64,000 bases of DNA from NCBI GenBank assembly GCA_902540235.1, contig CACBLI010000003.1:62001-126000 (forward strand). The letters are read 5' to 3'. The notes under the pieces were generated by a model that worked only from the letters and a program-made list of their open reading frames with translations, made no database searches and was not told the origin of the DNA. The position numbers were made by a program, and so were the translations under genes. Below, piece after piece: positions 1 through 12,308 of the stretch. Origin of the DNA: an uncultured Pelagibacteraceae bacterium. Its GTDB lineage: Bacteria; Pseudomonadota; Alphaproteobacteria; Pelagibacterales; Pelagibacteraceae. Position 1 is the stretch's first letter; the number at the start of each line of letters is the position of its first letter.

Positions 1-625
1 CCTTCCCATTTTGAGTAAATTTAAAGTCATCATTTTTTTCAACTCTATCTCTAAACCATTTTCTTTCTGTAGGATTAGAGATATGCATGTATTCATAACC
101 AAGCGAACCACAATATTTTTCTCTTAAAAAAGCCAATATTTCATTTATATTTGAATGCTCTTTATTTATTACACCGTCTAAAAAAATTTTTTTGTTATAG
201 TCCTCTTTTTTAAATCCATAAGACTCTGGGTGAAGTTCATCTAAATACTCAGACTTTAACATGCCCAAAGGATCTAATTTAGCAATTAAATGCCCTCGTT
301 GCCTATACGATCTAATCATGGCAACAGCTTTTATTGAGTTTGCATTTGACTTAACTAAGTCTTGGTTATCTTTAAAATTATTTTCATTATTTTGAACTTG
401 AGATTGACTTACAGAAAATTTTTTAGCTGGACTCCAAGATGGACCATTAATCTCATCAACAATGGTTTCAAATTCATCTCCAATTTCATTAAAATAGCTT
501 CTCCAGCTGTTAGGTAATGACGGGTCATTATTTACAAATTTCATGTACATCTCATCTATAAATGTACTATTTGATTTACTTAAGAAATCTGTTTTCTTTA
601 ATTCGAAATTTTTAGAAGAAGACAT
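1..625 (-). CDS. sucA: 2-oxoglutarate dehydrogenase E1, N-terminal part (runs off the window)
   Basis: This is the 5' end of the thiamine-diphosphate dehydrogenase that decarboxylates 2-oxoglutarate in the TCA cycle. About 208 codons are present, open to the left edge. The ATG at 623-625 opens MSSSKNFELKKTDFLSKSN. A segment WRSYF near residue 45 and the family hallmark IRSYRQRGHLIAKLDPLG near residue 105 identify OGDH E1. The thiamine-binding and transketolase domains lie outside the window. It follows sucD by 32 bases on the same strand, the usual alphaproteobacterial order sucC-sucD-sucA. The call is firm; only the end is missing. Confidence 0.93.
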   Translation of the reverse strand, partial: MSSSKNFELKKTDFLSKSNSTFIDEMYMKFVNNDPSLPNSWRSYFNEIGDEFETIVDEINGPSWSPAKKFSVSQSQVQNNENNFKDNQDLVKSNANSIKAVAMIRSYRQRGHLIAKLDPLGMLKSEYLDELHPESYGFKKEDYNKKIFLDGVINKEHSNINEILAFLREKYCGSLGYEYMHISNPTERKWFRDRVEKNDDFKFTQNGK

Positions 626-657
626 TTGTAGTTAATATAAACCTAGCGAAAAATATT

Positions 658-1533
658 TCAATTAGACAATTTATTGAACAATGTTTTTCCAATTTTTGAG
701 GGTGAGTTTGCCATAGTTATTCCACATTCCTCCATCTTTTTCATTTTTTCCTCTGCACCTCCCTTACCTCCAGAAATTATTGCACCAGCGTGACCCATCC
801 TTCTTCCTGGTGGAGCTGTGATACCAGCAATAAATCCAACAATTGGTTTTTTTATTTTATGATTCTTTATAAAGTCTGCAGCCTCTTCCTCTGCAGTTCC
901 TCCAATTTCTCCAATCATTAGTATAGACTGTGTTTCCTCATCATTTAAAAATAAATCTAAACAATCTATAAAATTTGTACCGTTAATAGGATCACCACCA
1001 ATTCCAATACAAGTCGATTGGCCTAAGCCATTTTCAGTAGTTTGAGCAACCGCTTCGTAAGTTAAAGTACCAGATCTTGATACTATTCCCACGCTTCCTT
1101 TTTTATGAATATTACCTGGCATTATTCCAATCTTACATTCCTCTGGTGTAATAATTCCTGGGCAATTTGGACCTATTAATCTACTTTTTGATTTTGATAA
1201 TCTTTGTTTCACTTTTAACATATCTTGGATGGGAATACCCTCGGTAATACAAACAATCAGCTCAATTGATGCATCAATTGATTCAATAATTGCTTCAGCT
1301 GCAAATTTAGCTGGTACATAAATCATAGAAGCATTAGCATTCTCAGCATCTTTCGCCTCTTTCACCGTATTAAAAACAGGTAATCCTAAATGTTTTTGAC
1401 CACCTTTTTTTGGAGTAACACCACCAACTAATTTTGTTCCGTATTTGATAGCTTGTTCAGAATGAAAAGTGCCGTGTGAACCAGTAAAACCTTGGCAAAT
1501 TAGTCTAGTGTTCTTATTTACTAAAACTGACAT
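658..1533 (-). CDS. sucD: Succinyl-CoA synthetase alpha subunit
   Basis: The alpha subunit binds CoA and carries the phosphohistidine of succinyl-CoA synthetase, which makes succinate and ATP or GTP from succinyl-CoA. The protein is 291 residues, normal for the family. The N-terminal CoA-binding Rossmann segment has [11 protein letters not shown] (about residues 14-24). The active-site histidine sits in [11 protein letters not shown] near residue 248, and PNCPGII is also visible. It directly abuts sucC with no gap, so the two subunits are probably co-translated. Confidence 0.97.
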   Translation of the reverse strand: MSVLVNKNTRLICQGFTGSHGTFHSEQAIKYGTKLVGGVTPKKGGQKHLGLPVFNTVKEAKDAENANASMIYVPAKFAAEAIIESIDASIELIVCITEGIPIQDMLKVKQRLSKSKSRLIGPNCPGIITPEECKIGIMPGNIHKKGSVGIVSRSGTLTYEAVAQTTENGLGQSTCIGIGGDPINGTNFIDCLDLFLNDEETQSILMIGEIGGTAEEEAADFIKNHKIKKPIVGFIAGITAPPGRRMGHAGAIISGGKGGAEEKMKKMEECGITMANSPSKIGKTLFNKLSN

Positions 1534-2694
1534 TTATTTTATAGCCTCAACAATCTTTTTTGCTGCATCGTCAAGGTTTTCAGCAGAAATTAATTTTAAA
1601 CCTGAATTATCTAAAATTTCTTTACCCTCTTTAAAATTTGTACCAGCTAATCTTACAACTAGTGGAACTTCAATATTAATTTCTTTTGCTGCATCCACTA
1701 CACCTTGAGCGAGGACATCACATCTCATAATGCCGCCAAAAATATTAATCAAAATTCCTTTTACATTTTTATCAGACAAAATAATCTTAAATGCAGCAGA
1801 AACTTTTTCTTTAGAGGCTCCTCCTCCAACATCTAAAAAATTTGCTGGCTCTTCTCCATATTGTTTAATTATGTCCATTGTGGCCATAGCTAAACCGGCA
1901 CCATTAACCATACATCCAATATTTCCATCTAATTTTATATATGCTAGATCATATTTGCTAGCTTCAATTTCTGCAGGTTCTTCTTCATTCAAATCTCTTA
2001 ATTCTAAGATTTCTGGTTGCCTAAATAGAGCATTGCTGTCAAAATTTACTTTAGCATCTAAACAAATAATTTTTTCTTCTTTCGTAAGAATTAAAGGGTT
2101 TACTTCAACCATATTTGCATCTGTTTTAACAAACATTTTATAAATAGATTTAATCAAAAAAATTGCCTCATTTTTTGAATTTCCTTTTAATTGAAAAATC
2201 TTAATAATAGTTTCACACTCCTCATCAGAAATTTCCTCTTTTAATTCAACTTTAGTTGTTAAAATTTTATCAGGCGATTTACTTGCCACTTCCTCAATAT
2301 CCACTCCACCTTGATCACTAGAAATAAAGGCAATTTTTGAAGACGCTCTGTCTACTAAACAAGATAAATAAAATTCTTTGTCGATATTTGATGACTCCTC
2401 AACATAAAGTCTTTTTACTTCCCTTCCCTCTGGTCCTGTTTGATGTGTTATTAATTTCTTGCCAAAAAGATCTTTTGCTGATTTTTCAAGTTCACTTAAA
2501 TTATCTAAAATTTTAACGCCCCCAGCTTTTCCTCGACCACCTGCATGAATTTGGGCTTTTAAAACGTACTTGTTTGTTTTTAATGACTTGCATTTCTCTA
2601 AAAGTTCCTCGACTGTTAATCCAAACACTCCCTCCGGAACTGGTACACCAAATTTTTTTAAAATCTGTTTAGCTTGATGTTCATGTATATTCAT
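1534..2694 (-). CDS. sucC: Succinyl-CoA synthetase beta subunit
   Basis: This is the ATP-grasp beta subunit (386 residues) that pairs with SucD. The N-terminus [17 protein letters not shown] is diagnostic of Suc[17 protein letters not shown] (about residues 46-61) is the nucleotide-binding grasp motif, EVNPLI (about 198-203) supplies metal ligands, and the C-terminal half has the glycine-rich [10 protein letters not shown]. It starts 5 bases after the mdh stop and abuts sucD. Whether it prefers ATP or GDP cannot be read with certainty from sequence alone. Confidence 0.97.
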   Translation of the reverse strand: MNIHEHQAKQILKKFGVPVPEGVFGLTVEELLEKCKSLKTNKYVLKAQIHAGGRGKAGGVKILDNLSELEKSAKDLFGKKLITHQTGPEGREVKRLYVEESSNIDKEFYLSCLVDRASSKIAFISSDQGGVDIEEVASKSPDKILTTKVELKEEISDEECETIIKIFQLKGNSKNEAIFLIKSIYKMFVKTDANMVEVNPLILTKEEKIICLDAKVNFDSNALFRQPEILELRDLNEEEPAEIEASKYDLAYIKLDGNIGCMVNGAGLAMATMDIIKQYGEEPANFLDVGGGASKEKVSAAFKIILSDKNVKGILINIFGGIMRCDVLAQGVVDAAKEINIEVPLVVRLAGTNFKEGKEILDNSGLKLISAENLDDAAKKIVEAIK

Positions 2695-2699
2695 TATTT

Positions 2700-5158
<2,459 letters not shown>

Positions 5159-5198
5159 GAACGATCTTTTAGAGTAAAAATAGTTGTTAGTCTATTGT

Positions 5199-5978
5199 TT
5201 AAATATTAGCTGTTGCTAACATTTTTTTTATTTCAGCTATAGCTTTTGCAGGGTTTAATCCTTTGGGACAAGCACTTGTACAGTTAAGAATTGTATGACA
5301 ACGATAAAGTTTAAGCTCATCAGCAACCTTTTTTAACCTAGCTTGTCTTTCATCATCTCTACTATCTATAATCCATCTATAAGCTTGTAGTAAAACAGCT
5401 GGTCCTAAATATTTATCACCATTCCACCAATAGCTAGGGCATGACGTTGAACAACATGCACACATTATACACTCATAAGCACCATCTAACTTTGCTCTAT
5501 CTTCTTTTGATTGATAAATTTCTTCTGTTTCTGATTTAGAGTTTGATTTTAACCAAGGTTCGATTGATTTATATTGTTTGTACAAACCATCTAAGTCACC
5601 AATTAAATCTTTTTTCACTTTTAAGTGAGGCAGAGGATAAATATCAATATCACCCTCAATTTCTGCATGCGGTGTTGTACATGCAAGGCCATTTTTACCA
5701 CTCATATTCATTGCACATGAACCACAAACTCCGTGTGCACAGGATCTTCTATATGCTAGAGTTGGATCTATCTCATTTTTTATCTTATTTAAAATATCAA
5801 GCACTTTTGAGGGACAATTATCCATATCAACTTCATAAGTATCAATTCTTGGGTTTTCTCCTGAAGATGGGTCCCATCTATAAATGTTTACTTTTTTAAG
5901 ATTTTTTGAACCTGTTCTGTCTTTAAAATATTTACCTTTTTTAACTTTTGAATTTTCAGGTAAATTTAATTGTACCAT
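5199..5978 (-). CDS. sdhB: Succinate dehydrogenase iron-sulfur subunit
   Basis: This electron-transfer subunit of respiratory complex II carries three Fe-S clusters. The 259-residue protein has the ferredoxin-type 2Fe-2S ligands in [13 protein letters not shown] (about residues 77-89), followed by [17 protein letters not shown] for the 4Fe-4S centre and [17 protein letters not shown] for the 3Fe-4S centre. Its start overlaps the sdhA stop by one base, so translation is coupled. A 40-base gap separates it from mmsA. Confidence 0.97.
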   Translation of the reverse strand: MVQLNLPENSKVKKGKYFKDRTGSKNLKKVNIYRWDPSSGENPRIDTYEVDMDNCPSKVLDILNKIKNEIDPTLAYRRSCAHGVCGSCAMNMSGKNGLACTTPHAEIEGDIDIYPLPHLKVKKDLIGDLDGLYKQYKSIEPWLKSNSKSETEEIYQSKEDRAKLDGAYECIMCACCSTSCPSYWWNGDKYLGPAVLLQAYRWIIDSRDDERQARLKKVADELKLYRCHTILNCTSACPKGLNPAKAIAEIKKMLATANI

Positions 5979-7753
5979 TAATAAACTCGCTCTTGTGGAG
6001 GAAAATATTGTACATCATTAGTCAATGTTGATTTATGAACTTCACGGTAGCTTATTTTTGTCTCTTTGCCATTACACCAGGCAAGAGTATGTTGCATAAA
6101 TTTTTCATCATCTCTTTTAGGGAAATCCTCTCTTGCATGAGCGCCTCTACTTTCTTTTCTATGATAGGCTGAGTCTACGGTTGCAACTGCCTGTCTAATT
6201 AAATTATCAAACTCTAAAGTTTCAACTAAATCAGTGTTAAATATTAATGATTTATCTTTTACGGATAAAGATTCTAATCCATCATAAGTTTTTCTTATTT
6301 CGTCAACTCCTTCTTTGAGTGTTTTTTCAGTTCTAAAAACTGCACATTTTGATTGCATTGTTTTTTGCATTGATAGTCTTAGTTCTGCAGTCCCTATTTC
6401 TCCATCCGCATTCCTTATTTTGTCAAACCTATCAAGACATTTTTGCGTTTCAGACTCTCCAATTTCTTCGTGAGGTGTTCCTGGCTTAATTAATTCTGCA
6501 GCTCTTTTTGCGGCTGCTCTTCCGAAAACTACAAGATCGATTAACGAGTTAGAACCTAGTCTATTCGCGCCATGAACTGAAACACATGCTGCTTCACCTA
6601 TTGCCATTAAACCTGGAACTACTTTTTCAGAGCCATTTACTGTTAGAACTTCACCTTTATAATTAGTTGGAATTCCACCCATATTATAATGTACAGTTGG
6701 TACTACTGGAATTGGATCTTTAGTTACATCTACATTAGCAAATAACCTTGCAGCGTCTGTTATCCCTGGCAATCTACTTTCTATAACCTCTTTATCTAAG
6801 TGACTTAAATTTAGATGAACGTGGTCTTTATCTTTTCCAACTCCTCTACCTTCATTTATTTCTATTGACATAGATCTACTTACTACATCTCTAGATGCCA
6901 AATCTTTAGCTTTAGGTGCGTATCTTTCCATAAACCTCTCACCTTTAGAGTTCGTAAGATATCCTCCTTCACCTCTTGCTCCTTCTGTTATAAGTGTTCC
7001 ATGACCATATATTCCAGTTGGATGAAACTGTACAAATTCCATATCTTGCAATGGTAATCCTGCTCTTAAAACCATAGCATTTCCATCACCAGTACAAGTA
7101 TGTGCAGAAGTTGCAGAATAATAAACTTTGCCATAACCGCCTGTAGCAATGATTACTGAGTGAGCTCTAAATCTGTGAATAGTTCCATCATTTAAGTTCC
7201 ATGCAATTAAACCTTTGCACTCACCATCTTTCATCAATAAATCTAATGCAAAATACTCTATGAAAAACTCTGTTTTATGTTTCAGGGCTTGTCCATACAA
7301 AGTATGTAAAATTGCATGGCCAGTCCTATCTGCAGCTGCACAAGTTCTTTGAACAATTCCATTACCATAATTTTTAGTCATTCCACCAAATGGTCTTTGG
7401 TAGATTTTTCCGTCCTCTGTTCTACTAAAAGGAACTCCATATTTTTCTAACTCTATAACTGCTTTAGGTGCTTCTTTACACAAATACTCAATACTGTCTT
7501 GATCTCCTAACCAATCAGCTCCTTTCACAGTATCATACATGTGCCAACGCCAATCATCTTCACCCATATTTCCAAGGGCAGCTGAAATACCACCTTGAGC
7601 AGCAGACGTATGGCTTCTAGTAGGAAAAACTTTTGAAATACATGCAGTTTTTAAGCCAGCTTCACTCAAACCAACAGCAGCTCTCAAACCGGAGCCTCCA
7701 GCTCCCAATACTACTACATCATATTCATGATCTATTATTTTATATGAACTCAT
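5978..7753 (-). CDS. sdhA: Succinate dehydrogenase flavoprotein subunit
   Basis: The FAD-bearing catalytic subunit of complex II oxidises succinate to fumarate. The 591-residue length is typical. [17 protein letters not shown] near residue 14 is the FAD dinucleotide fold. [17 protein letters not shown] near residue 46 contains the histidine that carries covalent FAD, and [20 protein letters not shown] holds active-site residues. The C-terminus has [11 protein letters not shown]. The stop overlaps sdhB by one base and the start overlaps sdhD by four (ATGA), a tightly coupled sdhCDAB operon. Confidence 0.97.
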   Translation of the reverse strand: MSSYKIIDHEYDVVVLGAGGSGLRAAVGLSEAGLKTACISKVFPTRSHTSAAQGGISAALGNMGEDDWRWHMYDTVKGADWLGDQDSIEYLCKEAPKAVIELEKYGVPFSRTEDGKIYQRPFGGMTKNYGNGIVQRTCAAADRTGHAILHTLYGQALKHKTEFFIEYFALDLLMKDGECKGLIAWNLNDGTIHRFRAHSVIIATGGYGKVYYSATSAHTCTGDGNAMVLRAGLPLQDMEFVQFHPTGIYGHGTLITEGARGEGGYLTNSKGERFMERYAPKAKDLASRDVVSRSMSIEINEGRGVGKDKDHVHLNLSHLDKEVIESRLPGITDAARLFANVDVTKDPIPVVPTVHYNMGGIPTNYKGEVLTVNGSEKVVPGLMAIGEAACVSVHGANRLGSNSLIDLVVFGRAAAKRAAELIKPGTPHEEIGESETQKCLDRFDKIRNADGEIGTAELRLSMQKTMQSKCAVFRTEKTLKEGVDEIRKTYDGLESLSVKDKSLIFNTDLVETLEFDNLIRQAVATVDSAYHRKESRGAHAREDFPKRDDEKFMQHTLAWCNGKETKISYREVHKSTLTNDVQYFPPQERVY

Positions 7754-8094
7754 AACTTATTTATTAATATAATTGTAATTAAAGGAATTACCACTGCTGA
7801 TGTATATAAAAGCCTGTTTGCGACATTTTTGATTTTTTCATTTTTAATATAATCCTCAAAAACCTCACTAATACTTAAAGCAGAAAAGAAATACACATTA
7901 ATAATAAATAAGCTAAATAAAAAATTAGACAACGGGTTTGTAAAAAAATTGACTATATCTAAATAACCTTGGTCATAAATTTTTATAAAATTTATAATAA
8001 ACCATAGCATTGATGGAACTAATATTGCTCCACTAATTTTTAAAAAAATCCATTTTTTTGTTGCGTCAATCATTTTATAAAAAATTTTTTCCAA
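7750..8094 (-). CDS. sdhD: Succinate dehydrogenase membrane anchor subunit
   Basis: This small hydrophobic protein (114 residues) with three predicted membrane helices lies between sdhC and sdhA, so it is the second membrane anchor of complex II. Helices fall at about residues 16-37, 52-76 and 92-113. Sequence conservation in SdhD is weak and the assignment rests mainly on position and topology. The start overlaps the end of sdhC by 20 bases and the stop overlaps sdhA by four. Confidence 0.85.
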   Translation of the reverse strand: MEKIFYKMIDATKKWIFLKISGAILVPSMLWFIINFIKIYDQGYLDIVNFFTNPLSNFLFSLFIINVYFFSALSISEVFEDYIKNEKIKNVANRLLYTSAVVIPLITIILINKL

Positions 8095-8458
8095 TTAAAA
8101 AAAAAATCACAGTCAACAATACTGATCCAAATATAACAATTAAACCAGTTATTTTTGTTGTCTTTAGTTCAAAACCGTAACCCAAATCCATAATTAAATG
8201 TCTAATCTCACTTAAAACTTGAAAACAAAAAGACCATGTAATTCCAAGTATAAAAAATTTTCCTATTGTTGAAATTAAAAATAAATTAATCATTTCATAA
8301 CTATTCTGACCAAAAACAAGGAGAGAAGCTAACAAACAAATAAAGGTAATTGCAATTATATTAATTATTCCTGTTATTCTATGTGAGATGGATACCAATG
8401 ATGAAATATGCCACTTATAAATCTGAATATGAGGTGATAAAGGTTCTTTATTTTCCAT
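8075..8458 (-). CDS. sdhC: Succinate dehydrogenase cytochrome b556 subunit
   Basis: This is the membrane anchor of complex II (127 residues, three helices), contributing to the quinone and haem sites. The N-terminal SPHIQIYKWHISSLVSISHR followed by ITGI is the SdhC signature, with a conserved Ser and Arg near the quinone site. The histidine in EIRHLIMDLG near residue 87 matches the usual haem ligand region. Its start lies 11 bases inside the end of asd. Confidence 0.93.
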   Translation of the reverse strand: MENKEPLSPHIQIYKWHISSLVSISHRITGIINIIAITFICLLASLLVFGQNSYEMINLFLISTIGKFFILGITWSFCFQVLSEIRHLIMDLGYGFELKTTKITGLIVIFGSVLLTVIFFLIGKNFL

Positions 8459-9455
8459 AGAAATTATTTTTAATTAATTTTTCTGCTATTTCTACTGCAT
8501 TCAAAGCCGCGCCTCTTAGAAGATTATCAGAAACAATCCAAAGATTTAATCCATTTTTGATTGTATGATCCTCTCTTATTCTTGAGATAAACGTCTCGTC
8601 TCTTCCTTCCGCCTCCAAAGGTGTTATATATCCACCATCTTCTCTTTGATCTATCACTTTGCAACCCTCAAAGTCATTTAGTGCCTCTTTTACTTTTTCT
8701 AAAGAAAATGGCTTTTCAAACTGTAAATTAACTGACTCAGAATGAGATATAGATATTGGTAATCTCACACATGTTGCTGTCAAATTAATCTTATCATCCA
8801 AAATTTTTTTTGTCTCGTTACTCATTTTCAATTCTTCCTTTGTATAACCATCATCTGAGAAGACATCAATATGTGGGATAGCATTAAAAGCTATTTGTTT
8901 AGTGAAATTTTTCGAATCAATTTTTTTTCCATCTAATGCTAGTTTAGTTTGTTCAATCAGCTCGTCCATAGGCTCTTTGCCACCTCCTGATACTGATTGA
9001 TAGGTAGAGACAACTACCCTTTTGATTATAAACAAATCATGTAAAGGTTTGAGGGCAATCACTAATTGTGCAGTTGAACAATTAGGATTTGCAATAATGT
9101 TTTTTTTCATATTTCTTAAATCTTTAGAATTCACCTGTGGGACTATTAAAGGAACCTCAGGATCCATTCTAAAAAAACTTGAATTATCTATAACTAATGA
9201 TTTCTTTGAGGCTTTTTCTGCAAATTCTTTAGAAATTTTTTTGCCAGCTGCAAAGAAAGTAATTTTAACTTTTGAGAAATCAAAATTATCTAGATCAACC
9301 ACATCATATTCTTTGTCTCTAAATTTAATTTTTTTTCCTAAACTTTTTGAAGAAGCAACTAAATATAGATTATCAATTTTGAGTTCTTTTTTTTCAAGAA
9401 CCTCTAAAATTTTTCTTCCAACATTTCCTGTTGCACCAACAATTGCTAAATTCAT
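8448..9455 (-). CDS. asd: Aspartate-semialdehyde dehydrogenase
   Basis: This enzyme makes aspartate semialdehyde from aspartyl phosphate with NADPH, for lysine, diaminopimelate, threonine and methionine. The 335-residue protein has an N-terminal Rossmann motif GATGNVGRKILEVL (residues 7-20), the active-site cysteine in IANPNCSTAQL near residue 126 and YQSVSGGGKEPMDEL near residue 152. A histidine in SHSESVNLQF completes the family pattern. It sits between dmdA and sdhC; the 11-base overlap with sdhC suggests co-transcription although the pathways are unrelated. Confidence 0.96.
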   Translation of the reverse strand: MNLAIVGATGNVGRKILEVLEKKELKIDNLYLVASSKSLGKKIKFRDKEYDVVDLDNFDFSKVKITFFAAGKKISKEFAEKASKKSLVIDNSSFFRMDPEVPLIVPQVNSKDLRNMKKNIIANPNCSTAQLVIALKPLHDLFIIKRVVVSTYQSVSGGGKEPMDELIEQTKLALDGKKIDSKNFTKQIAFNAIPHIDVFSDDGYTKEELKMSNETKKILDDKINLTATCVRLPISISHSESVNLQFEKPFSLEKVKEALNDFEGCKVIDQREDGGYITPLEAEGRDETFISRIREDHTIKNGLNLWIVSDNLLRGAALNAVEIAEKLIKNNFYGK

Positions 9456-9474
9456 ATTAACGTTTATTTTTATA

Positions 9475-10584
9475 CTAAATGAAAGGCAAATCGCAAATTG
9501 TTCCTACAAATATTTTCTCGTTAATATCTATTTTAAATTGAGTTTTGCCATCCCAATAAGGTTTGTTAATCATGGCTATACCAATAACTTTTTTAAATGT
9601 TGGAGAATATGCTGCTGATCTGACATAGCCCATAACTTTATTATTATCGTCTAATAATGTCTTTTCACAATACATGTCAATTTTATTATGATCAATTTTT
9701 ACTCCCATCAGTTTTCTTGAAATGCCCTCTTGTCTTATTTTTTTTAACTTTTCTTTACCTAGAAAATCAATTCCATTGTCTAAATGTATGAACTTATCAA
9801 AATTTGCTTCAAAAGGATTATCTCTATTATCAAAATCATTTCCATAAGAAAATAAAGCTGACTCTATTCTCTCGATCAAGTTTGGACACCCTGCTTTCAC
9901 GTTGTATTTAGAGCCATATTCAAAAAGATAATCATATAAATCCTGACCTGCTAAATTGTCTTCTACATAAATCTCAAAACCACTTTGTTTTGACCAGCCT
10001 GACCTAGCAATAAAATATTTATACTTTTTAAATTCATAATATTTGAAATTAAAAAACTTTAATTGTCTTATTTCATCACCAAATAATTTTGCCATTAAAT
10101 CATCTGAGAGGGGTCCTTGAACAGCTAATATATTTACATTTGGCTCTTTAATTTCTACTTCAAATTTATTTCCTGCAGCAAGACCTTTGGCAAAAAAAAT
10201 TACATCAGAATCAGCAATCGATAACCACCATCTATCATCTGCCAATTTATTTATTATTGGATCGTTAACTAAAAGACCTTGATCATCAACAAGTGGGGCA
10301 TAATAACATCTCCCAACTTTTGATTTGGATAAATCTCTACAAGTCATTAATTGCACTAATTTTGCAGAATCTTTTCCAGAAATTTCTACTTGTCTTTCTG
10401 CAGCGACGTCCCAAACTTGAACAAATTTTTTCAAATGATGATAGTCGGACTCTAGGGACTTGAATGATGCAGGTAGCAACATATGATTGTAAACTGTATA
10501 GCTACTTACACCGTGAGACTCGATCCTATCAGTGTAGGGTGTGCTTCTCAATCTTCTTGATTTTACAATTGGAAAATTTTTCAT
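9475..10584 (-). CDS. dmdA: Dimethylsulfoniopropionate (DMSP) demethylase
   Basis: This GcvT-fold enzyme transfers a methyl group from DMSP to tetrahydrofolate, giving methylmercaptopropionate (MMPA). The 369-residue length matches DmdA. Features I recognise from DmdA include [14 protein letters not shown] near the N-terminus, [13 protein letters not shown] (about residues 29-41), [28 protein letters not shown] and [20 protein letters not shown]. By eye it is clearly diverged from the DmdA I remember from cultured Pelagibacter, so it may belong to another DmdA clade. Two genes matching the next pathway steps lie directly upstream, which supports the call over a plain aminomethyltransferase. 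Confidence 0.9.
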   Translation of the reverse strand: MKNFPIVKSRRLRSTPYTDRIESHGVSSYTVYNHMLLPASFKSLESDYHHLKKFVQVWDVAAERQVEISGKDSAKLVQLMTCRDLSKSKVGRCYYAPLVDDQGLLVNDPIINKLADDRWWLSIADSDVIFFAKGLAAGNKFEVEIKEPNVNILAVQGPLSDDLMAKLFGDEIRQLKFFNFKYYEFKKYKYFIARSGWSKQSGFEIYVEDNLAGQDLYDYLFEYGSKYNVKAGCPNLIERIESALFSYGNDFDNRDNPFEANFDKFIHLDNGIDFLGKEKLKKIRQEGISRKLMGVKIDHNKIDMYCEKTLLDDNNKVMGYVRSAAYSPTFKKVIGIAMINKPYWDGKTQFKIDINEKIFVGTICDLPFI

Positions 10585-10636
10585 TTTTTTTAATTTTTAG
10601 ATCTTTTCTCTCATTTCAAATGCTTTTTCAATCATA

Positions 10637-10642
10637 ATTATA
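10637..10642 (-). promoter_or_regulatory. Possible -10 box upstream of dmdA
   Basis: Read on the minus strand the 107-base gap between the dmdB-like gene and dmdA contains a perfect TATAAT about 50 bases before the dmdA ATG. No good -35 is visible at 16-18 bases, so this is only a candidate. The gap is the largest within this part of the directon, consistent with dmdA having its own promoter. Confidence 0.35.
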
Positions 10643-10691
10643 CGTCAGATATTGATAATTTAATTTATAATGGAAACTTTCGATAAGATTG

Positions 10692-12308
10692 TTAAAATTT
10701 TTTTCTTAACTCAAATTTTTGAATTTTTCCTGTTGAGGTTTTAGGTAATTCACAAAAAACTACTTGTTTTGGAACTTTAAATCCGGCAAGAGTTTCTTTA
10801 CAAAAACTGATTAATTCTTTCTCAGTAGCTGGCTTATCTTTTACTAATTCAATAAACGCACATGGAACCTCGCCCCATTTTTGGTCAGGCTTAGCAACAA
10901 CCGCAGCAATTGAAACCGAAGGGTGCTTTGCCAAAGTATTTTCTATTTCTATTGACGATATATTTTCTCCTCCTGAAATAATTATGTCTTTAGATCTATC
11001 TTGAATTTTGACATAACCGTCAGAATGCATGACTGCTAAATCACCAGAGTGGAACCATCCACCATCCATAGCTTTATTGGTGGCATCTTTGTCCTTAAAA
11101 TACCCTTTCATAACAACATTTCCCTTAATCATAATCTCACCAATTGTTTTTCCATCTTTAGGTACTTCTTTCATTGTTTCTGGATCCATCACCGATATTC
11201 CTTCAGTATTAGGATATCTTACTCCTTGTCTTGCTTTAATTTCGTTTTGTTTTTCTTCATCAAATTCATTCCATTCATCATTCCATGCGCATTGGGTAAC
11301 ATGTCCATAAGTTTCTGTTAATCCATAAACATGCATTACCTCAAATCCAAGTTCCCTCATTTTTTTGAATATAATACTTGGTGGAGGAGCTCCAGCAGTT
11401 AGCACATAAACTTTTTCTTTTAATTTTTTTCTGTCAGTTTCAGGAGCCCCTGTAATCATATTTAATACAATTGGAGCACCACCAAAATGAGTAACTTTGT
11501 ATTTATCAATTAATTCAAATATTTTTTTTATATCAATATTTCTTAAACAAATTGTTCTTCCATTTAACATTGGGACAGTCCACGGATAACCCCAGCCATT
11601 ACAATGAAACATTGGCACAATAGTCAAAAAGTTTAATCTATTAGGCATATTCCAAGCAACAGCGCTTCCAGTAGACATCAAGTATGATCCTCTGTGATGA
11701 TAAACAACTCCCTTAGGATTACCTGTAGTTCCTGATGTATAGCTCAATGATATTGCTTGCCACTCGTCCTCTGGCATTTTCCAGCCATAATCTTCATCAC
11801 CAGTATTTAAAAAACTTTCATACTCTAAATCGCCAATTTTTTCACACTTAGATTGATCAGCAAATTTATCAACAATATCAATGATGGTAATTTTTCTTTT
11901 TAAAACACTTAACGCTTTCTTAACTTCTATATGTAGCTGTCTATCTACAACTAATACTTTCGCTTCACTATGATCTAAAATATAAGCAATCGTTTTAGCG
12001 TCTAATCTTATATTAATTGTATTCAAAACTGCCCCTGTCATTGGCACAGAATAATGACCCTCAAAAATTTCAGGAGTGTTGAAAGCTAAAAATGAAACAG
12101 TGTCACCTTTTTTAATGCCAATTTTGCTAAGCGCGCTCGCAAACTTAACAGTCCGTTTATAAACCTCACTCCATGAATATTTCCGATCTTCATATATTAC
12201 AGCTTCATAATTTGGATAAATTTCTTTAGCCCTTTTGATAAAAGTTAAAGGAGTTAAAGGAACATAATTTGCATTATTTTTTTCTAGATTAGTATCGTAA
12301 TGACTCAT
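10692..12308 (-). CDS. dmdB: Acyl-CoA synthetase, probable methylmercaptopropionate-CoA ligase
   Basis: This AMP-forming ligase (538 residues) is inferred to activate MMPA to MMPA-CoA, the second step of the DMSP demethylation pathway. The ANL-family ATP motif LSYTSGTTGNPKGVVYHHRG is at about residues 189-208. GWFHSGDLAVMHSDGYVKIQ and DIIISGGENISSIEIE follow, and the C-terminal catalytic lysine is in PKTSTGKIQK. The family alone would allow medium or short-chain acid substrates; the DmdB reading comes from its place between a DmdC-like dehydrogenase and DmdA. Its start abuts the upstream gene. Confidence 0.85.
   Translation of the reverse strand: MSHYDTNLEKNNANYVPLTPLTFIKRAKEIYPNYEAVIYEDRKYSWSEVYKRTVKFASALSKIGIKKGDTVSFLAFNTPEIFEGHYSVPMTGAVLNTINIRLDAKTIAYILDHSEAKVLVVDRQLHIEVKKALSVLKRKITIIDIVDKFADQSKCEKIGDLEYESFLNTGDEDYGWKMPEDEWQAISLSYTSGTTGNPKGVVYHHRGSYLMSTGSAVAWNMPNRLNFLTIVPMFHCNGWGYPWTVPMLNGRTICLRNIDIKKIFELIDKYKVTHFGGAPIVLNMITGAPETDRKKLKEKVYVLTAGAPPPSIIFKKMRELGFEVMHVYGLTETYGHVTQCAWNDEWNEFDEEKQNEIKARQGVRYPNTEGISVMDPETMKEVPKDGKTIGEIMIKGNVVMKGYFKDKDATNKAMDGGWFHSGDLAVMHSDGYVKIQDRSKDIIISGGENISSIEIENTLAKHPSVSIAAVVAKPDQKWGEVPCAFIELVKDKPATEKELISFCKETLAGFKVPKQVVFCELPKTSTGKIQKFELRKKF

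Noticed and set aside
10597..10635. A 12-codon mini-frame in the dmdA leader (minus strand), possible leader peptide.
   Set aside because: The candidate -10 box (10637-10642) would start transcription downstream of its ATG, and the peptide has no regulatory-codon run; nothing supports translation.
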